A stretch of 64,000 bases of DNA from Succinatimonas sp. UBA7265 (GCA_002473165.1 DKSD01000068.1:1-64000), one strand, 5' to 3'; positions 40,053-49,038 are shown, counted from the stretch's first letter. Translations and numbers: made by a program. The notes: a model not told the origin generated them from the sequence alone.

Positions 40053-41105
40053 TTGACCACAGCTGAACGCGGAAAGAATTACCTGATCCACATTCGCTTT
40101 GCGGTGATTGCGGTGATCTGCGTCGCCCTGATGGCCGTCGATGTCCGCTCCAAAGCTTTAAGCGATTTTCGCTATTACCTGGAAACCGCGCTCTACCCTA
40201 TCCTGGCCTTTGCCGACTCCCCTCATAAAATCACTAAGATCGTCTCCAACCACCTCAAGAGCAACAATGAGCTCATGGAGGAAAACGAGCGGCTTTCGGC
40301 TGAGAACTACATGCAGCGCGCCGACATCTTGCGCCTGAAGTCTTTGGAGAGCGAAAACGAGGCCATGCGCAAGCTGCTGAACTCGCCGATGCACCGCACC
40401 TCCAAGCGTCTGTTCGCGGAAGTCGTCGATGTCGGTTCTGACATCTACCAGCGCCGCGTCGTCATAAACCGCGGCTCCGGATCCGGCGTTTACGTGGGCA
40501 TGCCCGTCATCTCCGACACCGGACTCGTAGGCCAGGTCATCTCCGTGAACTATGCCTTCTCCAGGGTGCTGCTGCTCTCAGACCCCAACTCCTCGATCCC
40601 GGTGGTCAACGCGCGCAACAACATCCGCGCCATCGCCAACGGTGACGGCTCGGCCGATGAACTGCTCATTTCCAATGTGCCGCGCAGCTCTGACTTCAAA
40701 GCCGGCGACAAGCTGCTGACCTCAGGTCTCGGAGGCGTGTTCCCCGAAGGCTACCCGGTGGCCACGGTCACCTCGGTCGGATTCTCGGAATCCCAGCCCT
40801 TTGCCTTCATAAAAGCCAAACCGATGGTCGATACGGCGAGGATGCGTTACGTGCTGCTTTTGTGGTACCAGCGCAGCGACTACGAAGATCCTGACGACAA
40901 GGTGCTGGCCAGGGAGCGCACGGACGGCAAGGTCATCCTCAGGCAAAAACGCATTAAAGCCCTGATAGATTCTATGTCCAGAGAGCAGGCGCACCTGAAT
41001 TCCGCCTCGCTTCCTGAAGATCTGCCGCCCCAGGTGCGCGCGCAGATCATAGAGGGAATGAACCATGACGGTAAAACCAGCAGTGAAGCCGGAGGCCCGA
41101 GATGA
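40053..41105 (+). CDS. mreC: Rod shape-determining protein MreC
   Basis: MreC is a bitopic inner-membrane protein linking MreB to periplasmic wall synthases. The 350-residue protein has a membrane segment at about 10-28 (FAVIAVICVALMAVDV), a coiled coil (SNNELMEENERLSAENYMQRADILRLKSLESENEAMRKLL, residues about 70-108) and the beta domain (GSGVYVGMPVISDTGLVGQV). The start is TTG, with AGGA seven bases upstream; no ATG fits the family N-terminus. mreD overlaps its end by 4 bp. Confidence 0.95.
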   Translation: MTTAERGKNYLIHIRFAVIAVICVALMAVDVRSKALSDFRYYLETALYPILAFADSPHKITKIVSNHLKSNNELMEENERLSAENYMQRADILRLKSLESENEAMRKLLNSPMHRTSKRLFAEVVDVGSDIYQRRVVINRGSGSGVYVGMPVISDTGLVGQVISVNYAFSRVLLLSDPNSSIPVVNARNNIRAIANGDGSADELLISNVPRSSDFKAGDKLLTSGLGGVFPEGYPVATVTSVGFSESQPFAFIKAKPMVDTARMRYVLLLWYQRSDYEDPDDKVLARERTDGKVILRQKRIKALIDSMSREQAHLNSASLPEDLPPQVRAQIIEGMNHDGKTSSEAGGPR

Positions 41106-41623
41106 CAGAGGCTAAACTGCGCCGGCAGCGCCGCAGCATGGCGCTCATCCCGCTGCTGCTTCTGACGGTCATTTTACAGATCGTCTCGCTCGGCGATTTC
41201 ATGGATCTCAACCGCCCGGACTTCCCGGTGCTGATCCTCATCTATTTCGCAGCCTCCACCGGCTCCAAACTGAGCCTTGAGCTCTCCTGGATAACCGGGA
41301 TCATCATAGATCTGCTTTACGGGGCGCCGCTGGGGATCAACGCGCTGATCCTTACTGCGCAGGTCTATCTTGTCATCTCCCAGTTTGCCAATTTCCGCGT
41401 CTACACCATCTGGCAGCAGGCGCTAATAACCGGGATCATCAACCTCATCGTCAATGTCATCTGTTTCTGGCTGGCGCACATGATGGGCCAGAGCGCCTAT
41501 GACATAAACTTCCTGGTTCCGGCGTTGCTCATGGCGGCGCTGTGGTTCCCGGTGCGCATCTGCCTCGACATGCTCATAGGGAAGAAGGCGGCGGAAGACG
41601 GAAGCGATGAAGATGCTCCCTGA
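41102..41623 (+). CDS. mreD: Rod shape-determining protein MreD
   Basis: MreD is an inner-membrane partner of MreC in the elongasome. The 173-residue protein has about five hydrophobic segments (SMALIPLLLLTVILQIVSL, FPVLILIYFAA, ITGIIIDLLYGAPLGINALILTAQ). It overlaps mreC by 4 bp (ATGA) and maf by 17 bp, so the mreC-mreD-maf-tldD genes are translationally coupled. Confidence 0.93.
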   Translation: MTEAKLRRQRRSMALIPLLLLTVILQIVSLGDFMDLNRPDFPVLILIYFAASTGSKLSLELSWITGIIIDLLYGAPLGINALILTAQVYLVISQFANFRVYTIWQQALITGIINLIVNVICFWLAHMMGQSAYDINFLVPALLMAALWFPVRICLDMLIGKKAAEDGSDEDAP

Positions 41624-42203
41624 TCTCATTCTGGCCTCAGGCTCCCCGCGCCGCCGGGAGCTGCTCTCAAGGCTGGGGCTTAAATTCACGGTATCAGTCC
41701 CCAAAACCGATGAATCCTCCCGCCCCGGCGAAAGCCCTGCTGATCTGGTGGCGCGGCTGGCGGCGCTCAAAGCACGAGCCATAGCCGCAATCAGGCCTGA
41801 GGCCACAGTGATCGCCGCGGATACTGTGGTGGCCGTTGCAGGAAAAGCGCTGGGCAAGCCCGGCTGCGCCGAGAGGGCGTTTTCCGATCTCAAAGCGCTT
41901 GCAGGCCGCACCCATGAAGTTTTCACCGGCCTGCACGTTGCAAGCGCCGGGCAGGAGTTTTGCAAAACCGTCAGGACGGCGGTGAGCTTCGGGCAGTTTC
42001 CCGATGAGGTGCTCAAAGCCTACGCGGAAACCGGCGAGGGCTTTGACAAGGCCGGGGCTTACGCCATCCAGGGGATCGGCGCTTTTCTCATCTCCTCAAT
42101 AAACGGCAGCCCCAGCTCTGTCATCGGGCTGCCGCTTGAGGAGACGGCGCGCATCCTCTGCGCTCTGGGGTATCCTTTGTTTCATGAAGGCAAAAAACCA
42201 TGA
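41607..42203 (+). CDS. maf: Maf-like nucleoside triphosphate pyrophosphatase (YhdE type)
   Basis: This enzyme hydrolyses dTTP, UTP or modified pyrimidine nucleotides to monophosphates, a housecleaning role linked to septum control. The 198-residue protein shows LILASGSPRRRELLSRLG near the start, VIAADTVVAV, and FDKAGAYAIQGIGAFLI, which is the YhdE-type substrate pocket. It starts within mreD after a GGAAG site and overlaps tldD by 4 bp. In E. coli rng and yhdP follow; both are missing here. Confidence 0.92.
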   Translation: MKMLPDLILASGSPRRRELLSRLGLKFTVSVPKTDESSRPGESPADLVARLAALKARAIAAIRPEATVIAADTVVAVAGKALGKPGCAERAFSDLKALAGRTHEVFTGLHVASAGQEFCKTVRTAVSFGQFPDEVLKAYAETGEGFDKAGAYAIQGIGAFLISSINGSPSSVIGLPLEETARILCALGYPLFHEGKKP

Positions 42204-43645
42204 ATAACAGCAAAAAGGCCGAAGAGATCCTGTTTAAGCATTCCGACATAGATCTTGACGCCGCCGCCGACAGCCTGAAGCTGCTGACTCAGCGCCATCC
42301 TGATTTTGGGGATCTGTTCTTTGAGCGCGTTGCCTCGGAGAGCTTTGTGCTTGAAGAAGGCATCATCAAAGGCGGCTCTTTTGACATCTCCCAGGGCGTG
42401 GGCGTGCGGGCCGTGCAGGGCGGGCGCACCGGCTTTGCCTACAGCGACGTGCTCGATGTCAGATCGCTAAAGGAGGCCTGCGAGGCGGCGCGCTCCATCA
42501 GCCAGAAACAGGGCCAGGCCGTATGCGTAAGAGCGAACTGCGCTGACACAAAGGCGCTGTACACCGCCGAGGATCCGCTTTTGGAGCTGCGCCGCGAGGA
42601 CAAAATCCGCGCGCTCCAGGATCTCAACGCCCTGGTACGCGAAAAAGATCAGCGCGTAACCCAGGTCATCGCCTCGCTCTCGTGCGCATACCGCACGGTG
42701 CTTATCATGGACACCTCGGGCAAAGTATCCTGCGATCTCAAACCCATGGTGCACATCGGCGTCAGCGCCATCCTTGAGGAGAACGGACACCGCGAAGACG
42801 GCTTCGGCGCAGCCGGCGGAGCCTTCCTCCCCTCCAGGATCCTCACAGAATCCTGCCTCTCTGAGATCGCTGCGGAAGCCGTGCGCGCCGCCGCGGTAAA
42901 CCTGCGAGCCAAAAACGCCCCTGCCGGGGCCATGACGGTAGTCTTAGGCCACGGCTGGCCCGGGGTGCTCGTGCACGAGGCCGTGGGCCACGGCCTTGAA
43001 GGCGACTTCAACCGCACCGGCAGCTCGGCCTTCACGGGACTCATCGGCAAACAGGTGGCCTCAGACAAAGTCACGGTCATAGATGACGGCACGCTGCCCG
43101 AGCGCCGCGGCTCCCTGAGCTTTGATGACGAAGGCACAAAAACGCGCCGCAACGTGCTGATTGAAAACGGGGTGCTCAAAGGTTACATGCAGGATCGCCA
43201 GAACGCGATGCTCATGGGCATGGAGCCCACCGGCAACGGCAGGCGCGAGAGCTACAACTGCCTGCCCATGCCGCGCATGACGAACACGTTTATGCTTCCG
43301 GGCACGGCAACGCGCGATGAGATCATCGGCAGCGTCGATAACGGCATCTACGCCGTGAATTTCAAAGGCGGTCAGGTGGACATCACCTCAGGCAAATTCG
43401 TATTTTCGGCCTCTGAGGCCTATGAGATCAGGCACGGCAAGGTGGGAGATCCGATCCGCGGAGCCACGCTGATCGGCAACGGCCCGGATACCATGAAGAA
43501 AGTGTCGATGGTGGGAAATGATCTGGAGTTCGATCACGGGATCGGCACCTGCGGCAAGGCCGGCCAGTCCGTGCCTGTGGGGATCGGCATCCCCACGCTG
43601 AAGATCGACTCCATCACCGTGGGGGGCACCGGTCAGTCCGACTGA
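42200..43645 (+). CDS. tldD: Metalloprotease TldD
   Basis: TldD is the zinc-bearing subunit of the TldD-PmbA protease, which trims peptide precursors and degrades CcdA. The 481-residue protein has the catalytic HEAVGHGLEGDF motif (HExxxH) near residue 258, then the family region MLMGMEPTGNGRRESY and VGNDLEFDHGIGTCGK. It ends the mreC-mreD-maf-tldD run and its 3' end overlaps convergent darP by 13 bp. Confidence 0.95.
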   Translation: MNNSKKAEEILFKHSDIDLDAAADSLKLLTQRHPDFGDLFFERVASESFVLEEGIIKGGSFDISQGVGVRAVQGGRTGFAYSDVLDVRSLKEACEAARSISQKQGQAVCVRANCADTKALYTAEDPLLELRREDKIRALQDLNALVREKDQRVTQVIASLSCAYRTVLIMDTSGKVSCDLKPMVHIGVSAILEENGHREDGFGAAGGAFLPSRILTESCLSEIAAEAVRAAAVNLRAKNAPAGAMTVVLGHGWPGVLVHEAVGHGLEGDFNRTGSSAFTGLIGKQVASDKVTVIDDGTLPERRGSLSFDDEGTKTRRNVLIENGVLKGYMQDRQNAMLMGMEPTGNGRRESYNCLPMPRMTNTFMLPGTATRDEIIGSVDNGIYAVNFKGGQVDITSGKFVFSASEAYEIRHGKVGDPIRGATLIGNGPDTMKKVSMVGNDLEFDHGIGTCGKAGQSVPVGIGIPTLKIDSITVGGTGQSD

Positions 43646-44208
43646 AGCAAAGTGTCCGGGACTTTGATCCCGGCCTTGCGCACCTCGGTTTTCACGTATT
43701 TGAAAAGCGTCCTGGCGGCAGGGCGCGGCAGCTGCTCGTCATCATCGGCCTGTTTGGCCTCGGCTTTGGCCTTGTTCACCAGTGAGAGCAGTTTCCTGCG
43801 GTCAAGCTGCGGGCACAGCCGGCACAGGGAATTGACGGCGTCGATCCCCGAGGAGATAAGCTCGGCGCGCAGCTTCTCAAAGCGCATGACATCTGGATCT
43901 GTTTTCTCCGAGGCTCCGAGCATCCGCACCTGCTCTGCCAGATCCGATTCAGGATAACCGCGCTGGATGCGGGCTGCGTATTGCAGCTGCCGGCGACGCT
44001 CATCGCTGCGCGGCCGCAGCTTTCTGGCCGTATTTAGCGCCTCGCGCAGATCGTCTGGCAAATTCAGCGAAGCATAGCTCTGCTCTCCGAGATCCGCGAC
44101 TTCCTCGACGAGCCTGCGAATGGCCTGGGCCTCGCGCTTGTGCGCCGAACGGCTCTCTTCCTCAGGCTCGGCGTCGAAGCCTTCAAAATGCTGATCCTGC
44201 GTTCTCAC
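43633..44208 (-). CDS. darP: Ribosome biogenesis factor DarP (YjgA)
   Basis: DarP associates with late pre-50S particles and supports 23S rRNA maturation. The 191-residue, charged helical protein shows the family core SAHKREAQAIRRLVEEVADLG and IQRGYPESDLAEQVRMLG, with the basic helix LDRRKLLSLVNKAKAEA. In E. coli it neighbours pmbA, but here it is the last gene of the mla operon, overlapping mlaB by 4 bp. Confidence 0.9.
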   Translation of the reverse strand: MRTQDQHFEGFDAEPEEESRSAHKREAQAIRRLVEEVADLGEQSYASLNLPDDLREALNTARKLRPRSDERRRQLQYAARIQRGYPESDLAEQVRMLGASEKTDPDVMRFEKLRAELISSGIDAVNSLCRLCPQLDRRKLLSLVNKAKAEAKQADDDEQLPRPAARTLFKYVKTEVRKAGIKVPDTLLQSD

Positions 44209-44459
44209 CGCGTCTCCTTAAGTTCAAACAGGGAGCCAACCCTGAAGATCCCTATGAGCCTTACCAAATCCGCAGAAGGGTGCTCCAGCATAAGCTTGCG
44301 CCCTGAGCCCAGGCTTTTTGCCCAGCGCACCAGGAACGCCACCCCCGCCGAATCGACGCCGATCCCTTTAAGATCGGCGCGATCGCTGCTGAAGATCTCA
44401 GCGCGGCGTTTCCACAGATCGGGCACCGAGACGACGCTCAGTTCCTTAATGCTGTCCAT
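44205..44459 (-). CDS. mlaB: STAS-domain protein MlaB
   Basis: MlaB is the cytoplasmic STAS subunit that stabilises the MlaF ATPase in the phospholipid-trafficking complex MlaFEDB. The 84-residue protein has the STAS core LKGIGVDSAGVAFLVRWAKSLG, with the serine region typical of MlaB-like domains. It overlaps mlaC by 1 bp and darP by 4 bp. Low conservation makes the name rest partly on position. Confidence 0.85.
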   Translation of the reverse strand: MDSIKELSVVSVPDLWKRRAEIFSSDRADLKGIGVDSAGVAFLVRWAKSLGSGRKLMLEHPSADLVRLIGIFRVGSLFELKETR

Positions 44460-45073
44460 CAGTTGCCGGCCTTGTTGTCCTGGAGCGCGGCGATCGCCGC
44501 GGCCACGCCTTTGCTCTTGATGATGGGCTGGATCTCGGCGGTCTTGGAATCCAGCACCGAAATGTTTTCGGCGATGACGTCAAAAGCTTTCCACTCGCCG
44601 GTCTTGCTGTTCAAACGCATCTTGATAACAAAGCTGATGTCGGGCTGCCCTGCGGTTTTAACAGTGAATTTCACCGGCACGATCGACGCGGACTTGTCAG
44701 GCTCGGACACCGGGCTTAAGACCAGATCCTGGTTCGTGTACTTGCCGATGGCGTTGGACATGGAGCGCATCATGTAATCGCCAAAAGCCTCAGTGAAGCT
44801 GTCGCGCTCCTCTTTAGTGGTGGTTTTAAGCGACGTCCCCATGACTTTATAGGCCGCGTAGCGGATGTCTACATAAGGCATCAGATCATTGGTGATGATC
44901 CCTTTGACGACGCTTTGATCGCCTAATTTGTCCTTATTGGCTTTGAGATCGCTGAAAGTCTTGCTGGCGACAGCATTGGCGGTCTCAAACGGGTTGCCGG
45001 CCGCCGCCGCGCTCTGCGCAAAACCCAGTGCCGCGACAGCTGCAAACACCAGTGACATTAAAAAGTTTTTCAT
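44459..45073 (-). CDS. mlaC: Periplasmic phospholipid-binding protein MlaC
   Basis: MlaC ferries phospholipids between the MlaA complex in the outer membrane and MlaFEDB in the inner membrane. The 204-residue protein has a signal peptide (MKNFLMSLVFAAVAALGFAQSAAAA|G) and the Tol_Tol_Ttg2 domain (LMPYVDIRYAAYKVMGTSLKTTTKEE, FTEAFGDYMMRSMSNAIGKY). Length fits E. coli MlaC (211). It is 24 bp after mlaD. Confidence 0.93.
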   Translation of the reverse strand: MKNFLMSLVFAAVAALGFAQSAAAAGNPFETANAVASKTFSDLKANKDKLGDQSVVKGIITNDLMPYVDIRYAAYKVMGTSLKTTTKEERDSFTEAFGDYMMRSMSNAIGKYTNQDLVLSPVSEPDKSASIVPVKFTVKTAGQPDISFVIKMRLNSKTGEWKAFDVIAENISVLDSKTAEIQPIIKSKGVAAAIAALQDNKAGN

Positions 45074-45097
45074 ACTATTACCTCATTTAAAAAGCGG

Positions 45098-45601
45098 TTA
45101 TTTGGCTTCAGCGCCTTCAGCTTTGGCGTCCCCCGAACCTGCGCTGTACAGGAATTTGCCTATGAGATCCTCAAGCACCAGGGCCGAACCGGTGTCCTGG
45201 AAATAATCCCCGTCCTTGAGGTACTCGCTCCCCAGATCCTCGTCATAAAAGCCCGGGGTCAGGGAGATGTACTGCTCGCCGATGATGCCGGCGGTCTGGA
45301 TCGAGGCTTTGGACTCGTTTGACAGCTTATTGCAGGAGGCATCGATCTCCATGTCGACAACCGGAGTCATGGTCTTCTCATCAAGCCTGATGCCTGAAAC
45401 CCTGCCTACGAGCACGCCGCCGATTTTGACGGGCGCGCGCAGTTTCAGCGATCCGATGTTGTCGAATTTAGCATGCAGGGTATAGACATCAGAGCTCGTG
45501 TTGAGCACGAGGCCGGCAACTTTGAGCGAGAGCACTACAGCTGCGATGATGCCTGCCAGAACGAAGATCCCAACGAGAATTTCAGCTTTTAAATATTTCA
45601 T
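45098..45601 (-). CDS. mlaD: MCE-domain protein MlaD
   Basis: MlaD is a single-pass inner-membrane protein forming a hexameric lipid-binding ring in the periplasm. The 167-residue protein has an N-terminal membrane segment (LVGIFVLAGIIAAVVLSLKVAG region) and the MCE domain (FDNIGSLKLRAPVKIGGVLVGRVSGI, IIGEQYISLTPG). The tail is enriched in Ala/Gly/Glu. It sits between mlaE and mlaC, as in E. coli. Confidence 0.94.
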   Translation of the reverse strand: MKYLKAEILVGIFVLAGIIAAVVLSLKVAGLVLNTSSDVYTLHAKFDNIGSLKLRAPVKIGGVLVGRVSGIRLDEKTMTPVVDMEIDASCNKLSNESKASIQTAGIIGEQYISLTPGFYDEDLGSEYLKDGDYFQDTGSALVLEDLIGKFLYSAGSGDAKAEGAEAK

Positions 45602-45612
45602 TTCAAAAATTC

Positions 45613-46389
45613 CTAAAACATCAGAGCTGTAAGCACGAAATCGAGGCCTAAAACCGCCAGAGAGGACTGCACCACCGTGGCGGTGGTCGCCGAGCTGATG
45701 CCCGCTGAGGTCGGGCGGCAGTCGTAACCGTTAAACAACGCGATCCAGGTGCACACCACGGCAAAAACCACGGATTTTATGAGCATCGGCACCACGTCCT
45801 CTGCCAGATCCACGCTGTTTTGCATGGCAGACCAAAAGATGCCGTCATCAAGGCCCAGCCAGTCGACGCCGACGAACTTGCCGCCGTAGATGCCGACGAC
45901 GGCAAAGAGGATCGAGAGGATCGGCAGGCTGATCACGCCGGCCCAAAACCTGGGTGCAATGATCCGGTGCAGCGGATCGACAGCCATCATTTCCATGGCG
46001 GAAATCTGCTCTGAGGCCTTAAGCTGCCCAATCTCCGCCGTCAGCGCCGAACCGGCGCGGCCGGCGTACAGCAGCGCGGCCACGACCGGGCCGAGCTCGC
46101 GGATGATCGCCAGCGCCACCAGGGTGCCCAGCGATCCCGTGGCCATAAAATCCTTGAGGATGTTAAAGCCCTGCAGCCCCAGCACCATGCCAATGAACAG
46201 GCCGGACACCAGGATAATGATCACGGACTGCACGCCAATGAAATAAATCTCATTTACAAGCAGCACGCTGTGGCGGCGGAAATCCGGCCTGGCAAACACC
46301 GCGCTGGCCATCATCATGGATGAGCGCCCCAGCGCCGTGAGCTTTTTTAAAAAGTACCGGCCCAGGCTTCCCAGGAAATTACTGATCAC
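45613..46389 (-). CDS. mlaE: Phospholipid ABC transporter permease MlaE
   Basis: MlaE is the permease of the MlaFEDB complex. The 258-residue inner-membrane protein of the MlaE (DUF140) family shows VLLVNEIYFIGVQSVIIILVSGLFIGMVLGLQG, ELGPVVAALLYAGRAGSALTAEIG and LKASEQISAMEMMAVDPLHRIIAPR, the coupling helix region. Overlaps mlaF by 4 bp. Length equals E. coli MlaE (260). Confidence 0.95.
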   Translation of the reverse strand: MISNFLGSLGRYFLKKLTALGRSSMMMASAVFARPDFRRHSVLLVNEIYFIGVQSVIIILVSGLFIGMVLGLQGFNILKDFMATGSLGTLVALAIIRELGPVVAALLYAGRAGSALTAEIGQLKASEQISAMEMMAVDPLHRIIAPRFWAGVISLPILSILFAVVGIYGGKFVGVDWLGLDDGIFWSAMQNSVDLAEDVVPMLIKSVVFAVVCTWIALFNGYDCRPTSAGISSATTATVVQSSLAVLGLDFVLTALMF

Positions 46390-47198
46390 AGATCCTCCAG
46401 ATAATTGCCGCGCCCTTTTAAGTGGAAGGCGTAAGGCCCGTCAAAATCCCCGTTGATGAACTGCACGACGCGCGGATCGGAGCTGCCGCGGATCTCCTCG
46501 GGCGTCCCCTGCCCGAGCACCGAGCCCTCGGCGAGGATCACGACATAGTCGGCCACTTCCATGATCTCCCTGACATCATGGGTCACCACGATGGAGGTAA
46601 GGTTCAGCGCGTTGTTGAGATCGCAGATTAGTTTTACAAGCACGCCCTTGGTGATAGGGTCCTGCCCCACAAACGGCTCATCGTACATGATGAGTTCCGG
46701 ATCGAGCGCGATGGAGCGGGCCAGCGCCGCGCGGCGGGCCATGCCGCCTGAAAGCTCAGAGGGATACAAAGACGCCGCGCCGCGCATGCCCACAGCCTCA
46801 AGTTTCATGAGCACGATGTCGCGGATAATTTCTTTGGGCAGCAACGTGTGCACTTCAAGCGGGAACGCCGTGTTCTCAAACACGGTCATATCCTGGAACA
46901 GCGCGCCGCTTTGGAAAAGCATGCTCATCTTGCGGCGCGTGCGGTACAGCTCCCGCCTGCCTAAACGGTGCATGTCGGCGCCGTCAAATTTCACCGTGCC
47001 GCTGTCGGGGCGCAGCTGGGCTCCGATGAGCCGGAGCACGGTCGTCTTGCCCGTGCCCGAAGGCCCCAGAACCGCAGTGATCTTGCCCCGCGGAAAATTC
47101 ACGCTCAGATGGCTGTAGATCTGCTTTCCTGAATATGAAAACGACAGATCCTCGATCTGAACGATGCTGTCCGCGGCGAGTATTTGTTTACTGTCCAT
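46386..47198 (-). CDS. mlaF: Phospholipid ABC transporter ATP-binding protein MlaF
   Basis: MlaF powers lipid transport by the MlaFEDB complex. The 270-residue ATPase has Walker A GPSGTGKTT near 41-49, signature LSGGMARRAALARSIA, Walker B LIMYDEPFVGQDP and the switch His in VVTHDV. The ATG at 47198 is chosen over a GTG five codons upstream because it gives the family length (E. coli 269). It is first in the mlaFEDCB-darP operon and divergent from kdsC-lpt genes. Confidence 0.95.
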   Translation of the reverse strand: MDSKQILAADSIVQIEDLSFSYSGKQIYSHLSVNFPRGKITAVLGPSGTGKTTVLRLIGAQLRPDSGTVKFDGADMHRLGRRELYRTRRKMSMLFQSGALFQDMTVFENTAFPLEVHTLLPKEIIRDIVLMKLEAVGMRGAASLYPSELSGGMARRAALARSIALDPELIMYDEPFVGQDPITKGVLVKLICDLNNALNLTSIVVTHDVREIMEVADYVVILAEGSVLGQGTPEEIRGSSDPRVVQFINGDFDGPYAFHLKGRGNYLEDL

Positions 47199-47337
47199 CA
47201 GAATTCCGTTCACCTGTCCGCTGCGAGAATGAAATTCAGGCAGGATTGATATAATTGCTTTATATTTTACCGTTAAGCGTTGCCGCTTGTAACGTGCAAA
47301 GCGGCATCAGATGCCTGCCATCAGCAAAGAGCTCGCC

Positions 47338-47901
47338 ATGACCGATTCAAAAAACATCCAGACCTGTTACGGGATCATCTCAAAGGAGATCTTCTGCCGC
47401 CTTAAAAAAATCCGCCTGCTGATGCTCGATGTCGACGGCACGCTCACCGATGGCGGAGTGTACCTGGATAACACCTCGCTTGAGTTTAAAAAATTCAACA
47501 CGAAAGACGGCTTAGGCATCGCTCAGCTGCAAAAGCGCAGCGACTGCAAGGCTGCCGTGATCACCGGGCGCGACGCCAGGCTCACCGAGCGCCGCTGCCA
47601 GGAATGCGGCATCACGCTGTTAGTCCAGGGACAGGCCGACAAGACGGCGGCTGCGCAAAAGCTCATTGCCGATTTAGGCATCAGTGCGCAGGAGAGCGCC
47701 GCCGTAGGCGATGACTTAAACGATCTGAGCATGTTCAAGGTGGCCGGCCTTACCGCCTGCCCCGCCGACGCCTCGCCCTATATCCGCAGCTACACGGATA
47801 TCCTGCTCCATCGCGACGGCGGACGCGGCGCCGTCAGGGAAATGTGCGATCTCATCATGATGGCCAAAGGGATCATGGGAACGGACGGGGGCATTCTCTG
47901 A
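47338..47901 (+). CDS. kdsC: 3-deoxy-D-manno-octulosonate 8-phosphate phosphatase
   Basis: KdsC dephosphorylates Kdo 8-phosphate to Kdo for the LPS inner core. The 187-residue HAD enzyme has LMLDVDGTLTDGGVYL (nucleophile Asp), VITGRDARL, and AAVGDDLNDLSMF. The ATG at 47338 gives the family length; one at 47311 would add nine residues. The isomerase kdsD and yrbG, which precede it in E. coli, are absent. Overlaps lptC by one base (TGATG). Confidence 0.93.
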   Translation: MTDSKNIQTCYGIISKEIFCRLKKIRLLMLDVDGTLTDGGVYLDNTSLEFKKFNTKDGLGIAQLQKRSDCKAAVITGRDARLTERRCQECGITLLVQGQADKTAAAQKLIADLGISAQESAAVGDDLNDLSMFKVAGLTACPADASPYIRSYTDILLHRDGGRGAVREMCDLIMMAKGIMGTDGGIL

Positions 47902-48479
47902 TGACGCTTTCAGGCAAATCGGCCTTCCTGGCGGCATTGCTGTTTGTCGCCGCACTGGGACTGTACCATTACGCCGACAGCCTTATTAACCCCAAACAGG
48001 CTCCTAAAGCGCCTGAAAAGCTCTACACAGCCACCGGATTTTCCGGCAGCATCTTCAACGAGCAAGGCAAGCGCACCCGCACGCTGGAAGCTGAAGTTGC
48101 CATATACCATGAGGACAGCGGGATCTACACTTTCCAAAAGCCGGTCTTCACCTCTATCCGCGCCAATGCCCAAGGCGGAGACGAGATCTGGCAGATCAGC
48201 GGTCGTTACGGTGAAGCCCGCGAAAGCGATTTTGTTAACATGAGCGGAGACGTGGTGCTCGTGCCGCTTTTTGACGGCGCGGCAATTGAAAAAGCCTGGA
48301 GCGAGGCTTTCCATTACGATCTCAAAGGCGGGGTGATCACCAGCGATTACCGCACTTACGAACAGGGCCGCGGCTGGATCAATTCAGGTGACGGTTTCAA
48401 ACTTAACGTCAACACCAATATCATGACTTACGAAGGCAATGTCCATGCAACCTACGATCCTGCACAAGCTGCTAAATAG
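47901..48479 (+). CDS. lptC: LPS export protein LptC
   Basis: LptC is a bitopic inner-membrane protein that passes LPS from LptBFG to LptA. The 192-residue protein has an N-terminal membrane anchor (SAFLAALLFVAALGLYHYA) and a periplasmic beta-jellyroll (ATGFSGSIFNEQGKRTRTLEAEVAIYHEDSGIYTF). The ATG overlaps the kdsC stop by one base; its end overlaps lptA by about 35 bp. Confidence 0.9.
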   Translation: MTLSGKSAFLAALLFVAALGLYHYADSLINPKQAPKAPEKLYTATGFSGSIFNEQGKRTRTLEAEVAIYHEDSGIYTFQKPVFTSIRANAQGGDEIWQISGRYGEARESDFVNMSGDVVLVPLFDGAAIEKAWSEAFHYDLKGGVITSDYRTYEQGRGWINSGDGFKLNVNTNIMTYEGNVHATYDPAQAAK

Positions 48480-49038
48480 CGCCGCGGCGGCGGTTTTGCT
48501 CTGCGCCGCCCCGGCCTCATTGGCCCTTGAGGGCGACACGGATCAGCCGCTTAACGTGGCTTCGGTGGAGCAGCTTGCCGATCTCCAGGCAAACCGCCTG
48601 TATTTCATCGAAAAAGTACACGCCACCCAAGGCTCCATCGAAGTGTACGCGGACAAAGCCGAGATCGTGCGCAACGACAAAAACGAGGTCAAGGAAGTCA
48701 ATTCCTGGGGCAAACCGGTTACCTTTAAGCAGCTTTTGGATAACGGAAAGATTTTAAGATCGCAGTCTTCGGTGCTTCAGTATTACCCGCTTACCGGCGA
48801 CATCGTGCTCACGGGCAACGCCACGGTCTGGCAGGGCGAATCCCATGTCAGCGGCGATCACATCGTCTACAACACCAAGACGCAGAAGATGAAAGCCAAC
48901 AACACCAACAGCCAGGACGGCCGGGTGCACAGCACGTTCATCCCTCAGGAGATGAAGAGCGGCGATTCAGCCAAAGCCGACGGCAAAAACGGCACAGCGG
49001 CGGCATCAGCGCCAGACAAGGACACGCAAGCCAAATGA
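48445..49038 (+). CDS. lptA: LPS transport periplasmic protein LptA
   Basis: LptA forms the periplasmic bridge that carries LPS to the outer membrane. The 197-residue protein has a signal peptide (to about residue 28, PASLALEGD) and the OstA-like domain (GSIEVYADKAEIVRNDKNEVKEV, GDIVLTGNATVWQGESHVSGDHIVYN). The ATG at 48445 has GAAGG eight bases upstream; the in-frame ATG two codons earlier is too close to that site. The C-terminus is an Ala/Lys/Asp-rich tail. Confidence 0.92.
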   Translation: MQPTILHKLLNSAAAAVLLCAAPASLALEGDTDQPLNVASVEQLADLQANRLYFIEKVHATQGSIEVYADKAEIVRNDKNEVKEVNSWGKPVTFKQLLDNGKILRSQSSVLQYYPLTGDIVLTGNATVWQGESHVSGDHIVYNTKTQKMKANNTNSQDGRVHSTFIPQEMKSGDSAKADGKNGTAAASAPDKDTQAK

